This document shows positions 54,369-62,369 of a stretch of 64,000 nucleotides of DNA, one piece after another; within the stretch, counting starts at the first letter, position 1; every line of letters starts with the position of its first letter. Position numbers and translations under genes: made by a program. This DNA is from Gimesia fumaroli (GTDB taxonomy: Bacteria > Planctomycetota > Planctomycetia > Planctomycetales > Planctomycetaceae). The stretch is from positions 2,058,664-2,122,663 of the forward strand of contig NZ_CP037452.1 in assembly GCF_007754425.1 (NCBI RefSeq). The letters are read 5' to 3'. The notes beneath the pieces were generated by a model. The model ran no database searches. It saw only the letters and a list, made by a program, of their open reading frames with translations, and was not told the origin of the DNA.

Positions 54369-55133
54369 ATGATTCATGAGATATTAAGCCAGATCGATCC
54401 CCCCTTCACGGGGGAAGCATTGTTTGACCATCTGTCAGACATTGTGTTTTTCATCAAGAATGAGCGGGGGGAGTATCTGGTTGTAAACAATACACTCGTG
54501 GACCGTTGTGGCGTGCAAGACAAACGGCAGTTGATTGGTCGGACGGCGGCGGAGGTGCTCAGGCCGCCGCTGGGAGCGAGCTATGCAGCCCAGGATCTCA
54601 GGGTGGTGCAAACGGGACAGCCTATCACGTCACAGCTTGAACTGCATATTTATGCGTCCGGCGATGTGGGCTGGTGTCTGACAACCAAGCTCCCTTTGCG
54701 GCAGAAAAAAACGGGCGCTGTGATCGGTCTGGTCGGCGTTTCGCAGGACCTGCATCTGCCCGATACGGCGACCGAATTGTATCAGAATCTTCTGGCCGCG
54801 ATTTCCCATGCGGAGACACATCTGGCACAGCCTCCGACCGTGGAAGAGTTGGCGGACGTGGCTGAGATGTCACCCTACCAACTCAACCGCCGCATGCGGC
54901 ACGTGTTTGGTCTGACCGCCGGTCAGTGGTTGTTAAAGCTCCGCATCGATCGGGCACAGCAGACACTCAGAGAGAGCGACGCCTCGATTGCATCGGTGGC
55001 ATTCAGCGTCGGTTACGCAGACCAAAGTGCCTTCACCCGCCAGTTCCACCGCACCACGGGCATGTCGCCTCGTGATTATCAGAAGTATGGTCAAGAAGAC
55101 GAGTGGGTAAGCCGCGTTGGTGCGATCGATTGA
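54369..55133 (+). CDS. AraC-family regulator with N-terminal PAS-like domain
   Basis: 254 residues. The PAS-like domain spans about residues 15-130 (LSDIVFFIKNERGEYLVVNN, LVDRCGVQDKRQLIGRTAAE, VIGLVGVSQDL). The AraC double helix-turn-helix follows: VEELADVAEMSPYQLNRRMR, LLKLRIDRAQQTLRESDASI, SVGYADQSAFTRQFHRTTG and MSPRDYQKYG. The gene is divergent from the hydroxyproline operon with a 155-base gap, so it is the probable activator. The PAS domain may sense the substrate or an internal metabolite. Its C-terminal 57 codons are duplicated in a degenerate form at 60716-60886. Confidence 0.92.
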   Translation: MIHEILSQIDPPFTGEALFDHLSDIVFFIKNERGEYLVVNNTLVDRCGVQDKRQLIGRTAAEVLRPPLGASYAAQDLRVVQTGQPITSQLELHIYASGDVGWCLTTKLPLRQKKTGAVIGLVGVSQDLHLPDTATELYQNLLAAISHAETHLAQPPTVEELADVAEMSPYQLNRRMRHVFGLTAGQWLLKLRIDRAQQTLRESDASIASVAFSVGYADQSAFTRQFHRTTGMSPRDYQKYGQEDEWVSRVGAID

Positions 55134-55194
55134 AGCGAGCGACGAGAGAGTTTATTGCGCGGCTAAACAAATTGACCATACGAGCTCTTAGTGA

Positions 55195-56928
55195 CTACTT
55201 CAGAGCAAATAACCGGATCCCAATCGGAACATCACCCTCTGGCGTTTTTAGAATAACCTTTCCGTTGTAGGCCGTAGAAATATCCTTTGACACCTCGAAT
55301 TCAACCGCTGACTCTCCGGAAGGGGATTGAATAATTGACGATTTTACACAAGGTGGCGAATGGCTGATCGTTACATCGACGTGTTTGTCAGGAGTTTCGA
55401 GTGGCACGACACGTTTCATTCCCTTTAATGCACTGAACGAAACATCGGAAAAAATAACCTCATCATATTTTGGGACAATATCCCGCACGAACCGAACCGA
55501 CACTGGAATATCAATCTTTTCGGTGAACGTTTTGTATTTCACTTCCAGCCAACATCGAGGAGAAACAAGTCCTGGTTCATCGGGTGCCTTGATACGCACA
55601 AGTAGCTGCTTCCTTTCAAAACTGGCAGGATTGGTTCCCAACATCAGGTCGGGAGCGGTGGTAGCATGCTCAGTTGCAAGTTGCGATTCAATCGTCGTTT
55701 CGTCGATTAAACTTACATCAATGTCAGAACTTGACCTGTAAAGATCAATTTTTGGTGTCATCTCAATCGTTGCACCCTTGGTACAGAATAAAGTAATTCT
55801 CTTTTCGTAATCCTTCGACAGTGGTGCAGTCTGACAGATGATACGGGATGGTGACAGAATGGGCTTTGCCATCCCAACCCAGCTCAGCCGAATCTGTTTT
55901 GCTCCTGACGGGTCATTTGAATTTAATACAATCTCAGAGCTGCCTTTTCCTGGCGATGTTAAAACGGTCACATTACAGAGCCCCTCTGTACCCGGTTGCA
56001 AGCGATCAGGAATTTCAGGTTGAGTGCAATTGCAAGAAGTACTTGGTTTTGAAAACTTTAACGTCTTCCCTCCGCGGTTCTGGAGCAGGATATCAAGGGA
56101 CTGTTTACCCGGTACGACTACACCCAAGTCGATCACTTCGCGTGAAACAAACAATTTCGGTGGTGCAGAGGCTAAGCCGTGGGGGCCGAGAAGCACGGCT
56201 CCCATAATGGCTGCAACAAAACACACGACAGATATAATGGTCTGCCATCTCATTGCTCTTACGCGTGAGCAGGCAGTAATATAAAAAGCTTTAATCATTT
56301 GACGGAGAGGGAGCTTAATAGAATCGGTTAAATAGTATCCTACACCTCCGAACGCGATTACAGCATTTGCCAGCAGGACGAAAAAAAGAGCACGAGATTC
56401 ATGGTTACTGTTAAACCGTTTCGTGATCTGCCGGGCTTCGTTTTCGTTCTTAGCCAAATAGAGGTACCGGTTCGTCGATGCCTCTTTAAAACTATCTGGC
56501 TGCACCTCAATGGCGCTGTGCGGAGGGTCAATCAGCCATATCCCATCAGGGGATGACATATCTAATATTGTCACAAAATGTGGCTCTTTCCGGCCCCGAG
56601 AAGGATACCGCATATGAGCGATAATCGGCATCGGCAGTGTATTCCACAGCCGAGGTTCAACTTCAATTGCGACAGGATGAAGCCCTAGTTGACGAGCCGC
56701 TTTGGCTATGTCAACAAAACTATGTTGCTGGTTTTTATCAGGATCTCCCATGAGTGTCACAACTTGAGTCCAACTGATTTCAAGTCCAGATCGACGAGCT
56801 GCACAATACAAGCTCACTTGACCACAGGGGCCGTAGTCATCTTTTTTAACGGCTGTTTCGGTTGCCAGAGACTGACTGGATAAAAGGAAACACAGTGTTA
56901 TCATCAAGCAGTGGCTTCGACTTTTCAT
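55195..56928 (-). CDS. Secreted C39-peptidase/DUF1573 fusion, membrane-anchored
   Basis: 577 residues from the ATG at 56928, overlapping the upstream gene's stop codon by four bases. A signal peptide covers residues 1-23. The C39-type papain-like domain follows, with Cys35 in DDYGPCGQVSLY, His117 in KEPHFVTILD and Asp134 in WLIDPPHSA. Two membrane helices lie at about 181-200 and 229-248. A DUF1573 domain follows at 258-355, with the SCNCTQPEIP motif, and a further beta region runs to the end. Unlike C39 domains in ABC exporters, this one is placed outside the cytoplasm by its signal peptide. It is the last gene of a probable secretion/processing cluster. Confidence 0.85.
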   Translation of the reverse strand: MKSRSHCLMITLCFLLSSQSLATETAVKKDDYGPCGQVSLYCAARRSGLEISWTQVVTLMGDPDKNQQHSFVDIAKAARQLGLHPVAIEVEPRLWNTLPMPIIAHMRYPSRGRKEPHFVTILDMSSPDGIWLIDPPHSAIEVQPDSFKEASTNRYLYLAKNENEARQITKRFNSNHESRALFFVLLANAVIAFGGVGYYLTDSIKLPLRQMIKAFYITACSRVRAMRWQTIISVVCFVAAIMGAVLLGPHGLASAPPKLFVSREVIDLGVVVPGKQSLDILLQNRGGKTLKFSKPSTSCNCTQPEIPDRLQPGTEGLCNVTVLTSPGKGSSEIVLNSNDPSGAKQIRLSWVGMAKPILSPSRIICQTAPLSKDYEKRITLFCTKGATIEMTPKIDLYRSSSDIDVSLIDETTIESQLATEHATTAPDLMLGTNPASFERKQLLVRIKAPDEPGLVSPRCWLEVKYKTFTEKIDIPVSVRFVRDIVPKYDEVIFSDVSFSALKGMKRVVPLETPDKHVDVTISHSPPCVKSSIIQSPSGESAVEFEVSKDISTAYNGKVILKTPEGDVPIGIRLFALK

Positions 56929-58124
56929 GACAGCCGTCTCCTGTGTCGCCGCATAAGAACATAAATGATGCAGGCACACAAGATCGCTCCGTTTAATAGC
57001 AGGAGTAAGTGTAGCCTGTTCCAGTTTGTTTTATCTTTGATTGTCGATTTTACATATCTGGGATGATCAACTGGGATAACAGACGCTGCATTTGCAAGCA
57101 GCTCATCAATATTGCGCCCCGCGCTTTGTTTTCCGACAACGATGTCGACTCCAAGAAGTTCGTTACGAACGCGAGTCGCTGGTGGGAAATCAAATGCAAA
57201 ATCCTTCTCATCCACCCCTTTGTTCCAGCGAGATTTTTCAGCATTCACAATTGCAGTAGTGTCGTAAAGTTTCAGCACTTTGACACTCCCACTTTTTCCG
57301 GGTGTCCATTCAATTTTATTCTGTGTCGTAAGTGCCTTTATCGGAACCCAGATGTTGTCTTCGAGTTGCAAGAAATCTTCGATGACACGTTTATAACGTA
57401 CATGTTTCACGTCATCTCCGCCGATTTCTTCCGAGTTGAAAATCTTTGGATAGACTTGATAATGCTCAAACTGAGTCGGACACATTCCTCGTACGGGATC
57501 AAGCCAGATCCGATATCCATTCATCGGAACATTGCCTGACTCAGGCCCGTCAAAAGCCTCAACCAGCAACAGTGAATCATCCTTCACAACTTTGATTGAG
57601 GGAGATTGAAAATAATTAACGATCGGCTGTCCTCGATAAAAAAAGCCAAGAATTTCTAAATAGTCTTCACCGATTCCAGCGTAAACGGAATAGTCTTTAG
57701 CAGGGCCTCCAATCAAGCCAGTCTCTTGGGCTGGCTGTAAAACTCGTCGATTGCTTCCATCGAATGCTAACACGTTTAGAAACGTTTTGTCGTCATCGCT
57801 ATAAACTTCAATTCTCCTCATGGGATGAACACCATTTGAATCATTTAAAAACATTTGGTGAAAATGAGAAGTATGACTGATGGCATCTTCTGGACTGAGA
57901 GGCCTGAATTCAGATTTCTTCTTGAGCCTTGTTGAAGGAGTAAAATCCTTGGGCAAGTCTGTTGTGAAGTACTGCATGGTCACAGACGAGAGATCTACAT
58001 CGAAAGAACGCACTGATTGATTGCGAAGGTTAATGAAATGGCGTGCTTCCTCGGGGGAATATTCCGCAGAGGAACCATCACCCTGAATCAGCATCGCTAA
58101 AAGTAACGTTCTGATAATGTCCAT
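56925..58124 (-). CDS. Secreted or membrane-anchored protein of unknown function, possible LolA-like fold
   Basis: 399 residues from the ATG at 58124, with GAGG eight bases upstream; a TTG at 58139 adds five residues. A short leader (IIRTLLLAMLIQGDGSSA) is followed by a long beta-rich region (VRSFDVDLSSVTMQYFTTD, RRIEVYSDDDKTFLNVLAFD, GYRIWLDPVRGMCPTQFEHY). This resembles the LolA/RseB fold, but the match is weak. The C-terminus is a membrane helix (LHLLLLLNGAILCACIIYVL) followed by RRHRRR, placing the bulk outside the cytoplasm. It overlaps the C39 gene (ATGA) and follows the cysteine-rich gene after a 417-base gap containing a hairpin. Confidence 0.75.
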   Translation of the reverse strand: MDIIRTLLLAMLIQGDGSSAEYSPEEARHFINLRNQSVRSFDVDLSSVTMQYFTTDLPKDFTPSTRLKKKSEFRPLSPEDAISHTSHFHQMFLNDSNGVHPMRRIEVYSDDDKTFLNVLAFDGSNRRVLQPAQETGLIGGPAKDYSVYAGIGEDYLEILGFFYRGQPIVNYFQSPSIKVVKDDSLLLVEAFDGPESGNVPMNGYRIWLDPVRGMCPTQFEHYQVYPKIFNSEEIGGDDVKHVRYKRVIEDFLQLEDNIWVPIKALTTQNKIEWTPGKSGSVKVLKLYDTTAIVNAEKSRWNKGVDEKDFAFDFPPATRVRNELLGVDIVVGKQSAGRNIDELLANAASVIPVDHPRYVKSTIKDKTNWNRLHLLLLLNGAILCACIIYVLMRRHRRRLS

Positions 58125-58540
58125 TATTAAATACCTCAAATAAGGTTACCGCTTAAACCAATGGCGTTGACTCGTGACTGACCTGTGTTGTAACTACTAG
58201 TGCTTTGTCAAGCTAGAAATTGAGGGTGGGGTGTGTTGTTTACGTGCTCCATTGTCGCACTCTCGTGATATCCATTAACCCAAAATTAAAACATGACACT
58301 CCACCAGGATGGTTTTCTCCAGCTGAAAGTGTGTGGCGTCCATTATAGCCACACACTTTCGCGCGATTTACACCAGCATCTAACCTTACAACTGCTTATA
58401 AGCGTGTTTGTTGTTCCTGGCTTCGACGCCAGACCACCTCCTGTCTTCAATGAGCTTTCCTGAAACGATTAATCGATTGCAAGAAAATCGTGACAAGTGC
58501 TACCAGAAACCTGAAAGGTGGCGATTCTGTTGAACCTGAT
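58125..58540. other. 417-base gap inside the C39/MauE cluster
   Basis: No ORF is convincing in either direction. It holds the 12-bp inverted repeat at 58326-58359, and its 3' part would be the leader of the 399-residue protein's gene. It is AT-rich like the genes around it. Confidence 0.55.
58326..58359. promoter_or_regulatory. Hairpin in the gap between Cys-rich and LolA-like genes
   Basis: AAAGTGTGTGGC and GCCACACACTTT form a perfect 12-bp inverted repeat with a 10-base loop. No T run follows in either direction, so a simple terminator is unlikely. It may stabilise the upstream mRNA end or act as an attenuator for the following genes. Confidence 0.5.
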
Positions 58541-59002
58541 TTAACCACCTGGACAGGGCGTGGTTGAAGTTACTTCTTTCTTTCCACAGGCGTTTGTTGT
58601 TGCAACATAAGTTCCGCATTTGCAACTACCGCTCTGAATCTCGCAGGGAGCGGTATTGATAGTTCCGCATCCACCCGCAGTTGTAGTGACGTTACAGGTC
58701 TTGTAATTCGTCCCTCCAGTGGTTGTGCAGTCTGAGTAAGCTGCATCTGTAGTGCATTTTACACATCCACCTGCACTACATTTAACAGGATCTGATGTTG
58801 GAACACAACCGGAAAACTCACTGGTGCAATTATCCTGCGAGACTTTGTCGACGCAGGCAGCAGCAGCACCAAGTGTCACCCTCATTTCAGCTGCACTAAG
58901 GACCTGATGCTTCGACTGATTGAGATAGCAATCAGCACCCAATGCCCAGACCGAAGCAAAACAAATTATTGCTCCAACACGAAAGATGTCTTTAACTCGC
59001 AT
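58541..59002 (-). CDS. Secreted cysteine-rich protein with double-glycine-leader-like motif
   Basis: 153 residues from the ATG at 59002, with GGAG upstream. A Sec signal (residues 4-23, IFRVGAIICFASVWALGA) is followed by QVLSAAEMRVTLGAAAAC. That segment matches the double-glycine leader pattern: Leu35, Ser36, Glu39, Met40 and Gly45-Ala46 at positions -12, -11, -8, -7 and -2/-1. It has 16 cysteines: 14, 25, 50, 59, 66, 75, 80, 83, 92, 103, 112, 120, 127, 129, 139 and 150. Fourteen remain after Ala46. Many sit in short repeats (GGCVKC, GSCKC). No family is recognised. It lies 62 bases after the MauE/thioredoxin gene. Confidence 0.72.
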   Translation of the reverse strand: MRVKDIFRVGAIICFASVWALGADCYLNQSKHQVLSAAEMRVTLGAAAACVDKVSQDNCTSEFSGCVPTSDPVKCSAGGCVKCTTDAAYSDCTTTGGTNYKTCNVTTTAGGCGTINTAPCEIQSGSCKCGTYVATTNACGKKEVTSTTPCPGG

Positions 59003-59064
59003 TCTCCAGACTCCTTTTTAAATGGACTATTTGTAGTGTCGTGGGAAGCACTCGCTTTCCACGT

Positions 59065-60027
59065 TTAACCCGAAGTGGAATTCCAAAAGGCCGACTCACG
59101 ATTAGGGAGGTCATCTAATACACGTGTGACAACACCATTGTTGATGAGAATAATGGTGGGGGTTTCGATGGGCAGGTTTCTGCCTTCCTTCAGACCACCG
59201 TATGCACAACTGGGGCATACGGCATCCCCAGCATCATCGAGTGGATGATGCCGTTGTAGATCAATGAACGCGACTCTCGGAGTTTTACCCTGGCGTGCCA
59301 TTTCCTCGGCCAAATTTTTCTGACGTGGTAAATTATAGACACACTTCGCGCAATTCGATCGAATGAACACAACGACCCAAATACCGGTTGCAAGGTTGGC
59401 ATCAATTTCGACAACATTTTTCAAGTTCATTTGATGACCAATCCAATGGTCCTTGTCAAAAATCATTTTCCCTTCGGCGTCCATAACGGGACTATTCGCT
59501 GAGTTACTAACGACGCGAATCATATTCGTCATTACCGCGTAGAGAATGAAACCACCAACCAGGATCGACAGAAGTTTTATTACGTCGTGTCGTCGCGGCA
59601 GGGATAAAACGGGAGAAGCAACAAGCGAGAGTGCAAGAATCGCCCCTATATTGGCGATCAATGTATACCAGGGGCTGATTTCGACAGATCCAAAGCAACC
59701 ACAGCTTTCAGCACCTGTGATAATTTTCAAGAGGTTTGCCACAGAGAACAACAGGAATAAAACTCCAGCAACGAGTTGTACCTGTCGCCAGCACACCCCT
59801 GAGACAAGCCAGACTGCAATGACAAATTCAATCGCCGCCTGCCAGTTGCCCCCCAAAAAATCTAAGCCGAATCCAGCCATAGATGAATTTACGCTATTAA
59901 CACTTTTGAGGGCACTAGCGACGAAAAGCTCTAGACTGAGAATGCTGAATACAAAGCGCCGCGCAAGTCCGACCTTTACTTCTTCCTGGGCGCTCTTCAA
60001 GTTGGCATTCAGGAGCCATGCTTCCAT
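59065..60027 (-). CDS. MauE-type membrane protein fused to a thioredoxin-like domain
   Basis: 320 residues from the ATG at 60027; a GTG five codons earlier is also possible. Residues 20-165 form a four-helix membrane domain with the MauE/DoxX signature CGCFG (109-113). A C-terminal thioredoxin-like domain follows after a further helix, with Cys226 and Cys229 in RSNCAKCVYN and a second pair in CPSCAYGG (271, 274). The cis-proline is in ETPTIILIN (Pro290). MauE is known from methylamine utilisation, where it helps form disulfides in a cysteine-rich subunit. Here it is encoded just upstream of a cysteine-rich secreted protein, which suggests the same task. Confidence 0.85.
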   Translation of the reverse strand: MEAWLLNANLKSAQEEVKVGLARRFVFSILSLELFVASALKSVNSVNSSMAGFGLDFLGGNWQAAIEFVIAVWLVSGVCWRQVQLVAGVLFLLFSVANLLKIITGAESCGCFGSVEISPWYTLIANIGAILALSLVASPVLSLPRRHDVIKLLSILVGGFILYAVMTNMIRVVSNSANSPVMDAEGKMIFDKDHWIGHQMNLKNVVEIDANLATGIWVVVFIRSNCAKCVYNLPRQKNLAEEMARQGKTPRVAFIDLQRHHPLDDAGDAVCPSCAYGGLKEGRNLPIETPTIILINNGVVTRVLDDLPNRESAFWNSTSG

Positions 60028-60715
60028 CACAATGCTTCTCACTCAAAAGTCCATGCTATCGTTTACAGATATTCACAATTGACTTATAGGCAATAGAAAC
60101 GTTGGGGAGACAAAAGTAGGGAACCATTTTTAGCAAAAACGTAGTACCCGCACGCTATGTCTGTCCGAAGGTTTCTTCGTGTTTATGTGTATTTATGGAG
60201 CGTTTGATTTCAGCAAATAAAGCGATGCCGAAATTCCCGAGGAAAATAGAGAGTTCTTAATAATGAGCAAAAACACTCACCATCGACTACGATGATTTAT
60301 CCTTGGGTTGAGTCGGCTATTTTTTTGAAGCATCTGTTTTGTGTCACATATTAGTCTATGTATACTTTTCTGTTTATAGATGGACAAAATGATAATGTCA
60401 ACTAAAGTGTACAAAAAAAGAAGTGATTAAATTGAGATCTTTGTTGAGTGATACGACTCAGATGGGTTCGAATTCAAAGCGTTCGCGTTCGTTCTCTGGC
60501 AAGGGTAACATCTATGTAAACAGTTATACGATTACATTTTAAGGGGGGAACATAACATGGTCTAAAAGGAGTGTAATCGGTGTCTGCATTCGTGTTACCA
60601 GTGTGTGCGGTCTCTACACTTGCCCTATAGTGCTATGACATGAACCAAGGATAAAGGCAGAGGCAAAGAAAGTGGCAGGCTGGGTCGTGCGGTGGCTCTA
60701 ATAATTTCCTGCCCG
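60028..60715. other. Intergenic region upstream of the MauE gene
   Basis: About 690 AT-rich bases with no convincing gene on either strand. It must contain the promoter of the MauE-headed cluster. No repeat unit of the five families is visible until the CCTGCCCGCTGCG-like stretch at 60709, which leads into the AraC remnant. Confidence 0.6.
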
Positions 60716-60886
60716 CTGCGCATCGACAGGGCACAGCAAACACTCAGAGCGAGCGACACCTCGATTGCGTCGGTGGCGCTCAGCGTCGGTTACGCAGGCC
60801 AGAGTGCCTTCACCCGCCAGTTCCGTAGGACCACAGGCATGTCGCCTCGTGATTATCAGAGGATGGTGAAGGAGACGGGCGAGTAA
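60716..60886 (+). pseudogene. Degenerate 3' fragment of the AraC-family gene
   Basis: The frame from CTGCGCATCGACAGGGCACA encodes RIDRAQQTLRASDTSIASVA, then SVGYAGQSAFTRQFRRTTG and MSPRDYQRMVKE, a copy of the C-terminal helices of the AraC protein at 54369-55133. About 165 bases match with many substitutions (roughly 85-90% by eye). The first 190 residues are absent and no start precedes it. Upstream lies TTTCCTGCCCGCTGCG, a piece of the CCTGCTCGCTGCG repeat. It is in direct orientation to the intact gene. Confidence 0.85.
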
Positions 60887-60898
60887 GTGTTTATTTTT

Positions 60899-60930
60899 GC
60901 TACCACGAACGGCACGAATAGACACGAAAA
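60899..60930. repeat. CACGAAA-type dispersed repeat, copy 5
   Basis: GCTACCACGAACGGCACGAA TAGACACGAAAA. It lies 12 bases after the stop codon of the AraC remnant. Confidence 0.75.
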
Positions 60931-61136
60931 TAAAAAACTCTAAAAGGGTCAGGTTCAGAATTATCGAGACCAGACCCAATCCTGTTCGGCCCGGCAGTTG
61001 CTCACGGCGTTTGATTTTTGGATCAGGGCCTTGAGTGATTGTAAAATCTGCGGAGTGGCAATGCGAGCACTCGCTCTCAGATAAATCGGCGCAGCGTGAT
61101 AAGACCAGGGGCGGACACGATCTGACACTCGCCACT
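60931..61136. other. Non-coding stretch of unknown origin
   Basis: It begins AAAAGGGTCAGGTTCAGAAT, wording often seen at ends of transposon-like remnants, but no transposase is encoded. A minus-strand ORF (60698-61135) includes a CxxC-like piece (ECSHCHS), but it runs antisense through the AraC remnant and is not supported. Confidence 0.4.
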
Positions 61137-61168
61137 AATGCTTCCCGCCTTTAAAGGCGGGAAGCATT
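61137..61168. repeat. 32-base perfect palindrome
   Basis: AATGCTTCCCGCCTTT followed directly by AAAGGCGGGAAGCATT: 16 bases and their exact reverse complement with no spacer. No other copy is seen in the window. Confidence 0.85.
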
Positions 61169-61219
61169 GGCTTTATCTGCCTATCAAAACAAAGAACTCT
61201 AGACAGTCAAGAGCAGATA

Positions 61220-61358
61220 CAAGGGGTCGACCCATGTGTCGACCCGCGGTATCGATGTTTGTTGTGATGGTTGATGGGAAAGTTTTATCTGGGTCCACTC
61301 GAAGACGGAAATCATTTGCCTGTCGCCAGGCGGGCGGACACGTGGGTACCGCCCCTAC
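61220..61358. repeat. 139-bp element with inverted ends, copy B
   Basis: Left end CAAGGGGTCGACCCATGTGT CGACCCGCGGTATCGATG; right end CAGGCGGGCGGACACGTGGG TACCGCCCCTAC. Length and end structure match copy A (43286-43424). The interior differs but shares the GCGGTATC boundary after the left end. Confidence 0.8.
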
Positions 61359-62369
61359 TTATTTTGCGGATGGAAATTTTGTCCTGCTTTGATTGTGTGT
61401 CGGTTTCTGCACCAGTTCGCGATTTTCATCTCTCTTACTGCCGGTGGTATCTGGTAGGATTTGTTTGCCGGTGGTTTGGTTTTCACACGGTTTGGAAACG
61501 GCGGCTCGTGCCGACTAGCTCACGGTGGGATGTTTATTTCTGGTTCCATTTGGTCGTTGATTCTGGATTGCAGGATGTCAGACGGGTGGTCACATAGGGT
61601 TGCCCCCTGCATTTGTTTTGTTGTCATTCTATTTTGTTTATTCTCCATTTGAAGTTGGGGATCAAGTTGATGAGTTTTCTTCCTGTGTTGCCTTTCATGA
61701 AACGTGATTTTCTTGAAGGGCGTGAGGTGGTCAAGGGGGATCGGGGAAATGAAGGGTGGCGGAGGAGTGGTGAAATGTGCTGTAGGGGTGGCGGGGAGTG
61801 TTGCGAGTGTGGTGATATGCGGCGATGTGTGTCGACCCGCATAACTTTTCGGGGCTGGTTGATGTCAAATGTGGCTGAAACAAGCGGGTTTTCTTATGCT
61901 GCCGTTTGTTTCGTTCCTGGTCTTCACCTGAACCAGTGCTGTTCTCGCGCGCGACGCATAACTGCAGAGGATCATGGTGAATGGCGGGTCGGCGTCAAGG
62001 TGTTTCTTTTCACTGAAAAGGGAACATTTTTAAAACCGCTGGCTGAGGAGATGTTCTGGTGCGTCAGGTTTACGTAATCTGACTCAGCCGCAAAATCGGG
62101 AGTTTGTTTAGAGAGTTAAAAAAATGTCTGCGATCCATTTGCTGCAAGTCTGGTATTTTCTGAGTAGGAACTGGCGAAAACTGCTTAAAAGTTGCCTGAA
62201 TTTAGTTCATAGATCGGCGTTGATGCATTATACTGGACGATGATGGAAATTCAGACCAGATCAGTGTTTTTGATTCCCTCCCGGCCTGAAATGCAAACTC
62301 GAAGAGTTCGCTTTCCCAAAGCGACTTGATTGCGTTCATTTTTGAAAAGCTTCGAGAAGGAGAACTGCC
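61359..62369. other. Gene-free region with decayed repeat arms, upstream of PSD1 gene
   Basis: Two stretches resemble decayed arms of the 139-bp element: around 61581-61610 (CGGGTGGTCACATAGGGTTG CCCCC) and around 61823-61842 (GATGTGTGTCGACCCGC). A 154-codon plus-strand ORF (61613-62077) overlaps the second arm and has a G-rich, unnatural composition, so it is not called. The last 100 bases contain the leader of the PSD1 gene. Confidence 0.5.

Noticed and set aside
60698-61135. Minus-strand ORF of 145 codons with a CxxC-like piece.
   Set aside because: It runs antisense through the AraC remnant and the CACGAAA repeat; the Cys pattern alone is not enough to claim a transposase.
61613-62077. 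Plus-strand ORF of 154 codons before the last PSD1 gene.
   Set aside because: It overlaps a decayed 139-bp-element arm, has skewed G-rich composition and no recognisable family.
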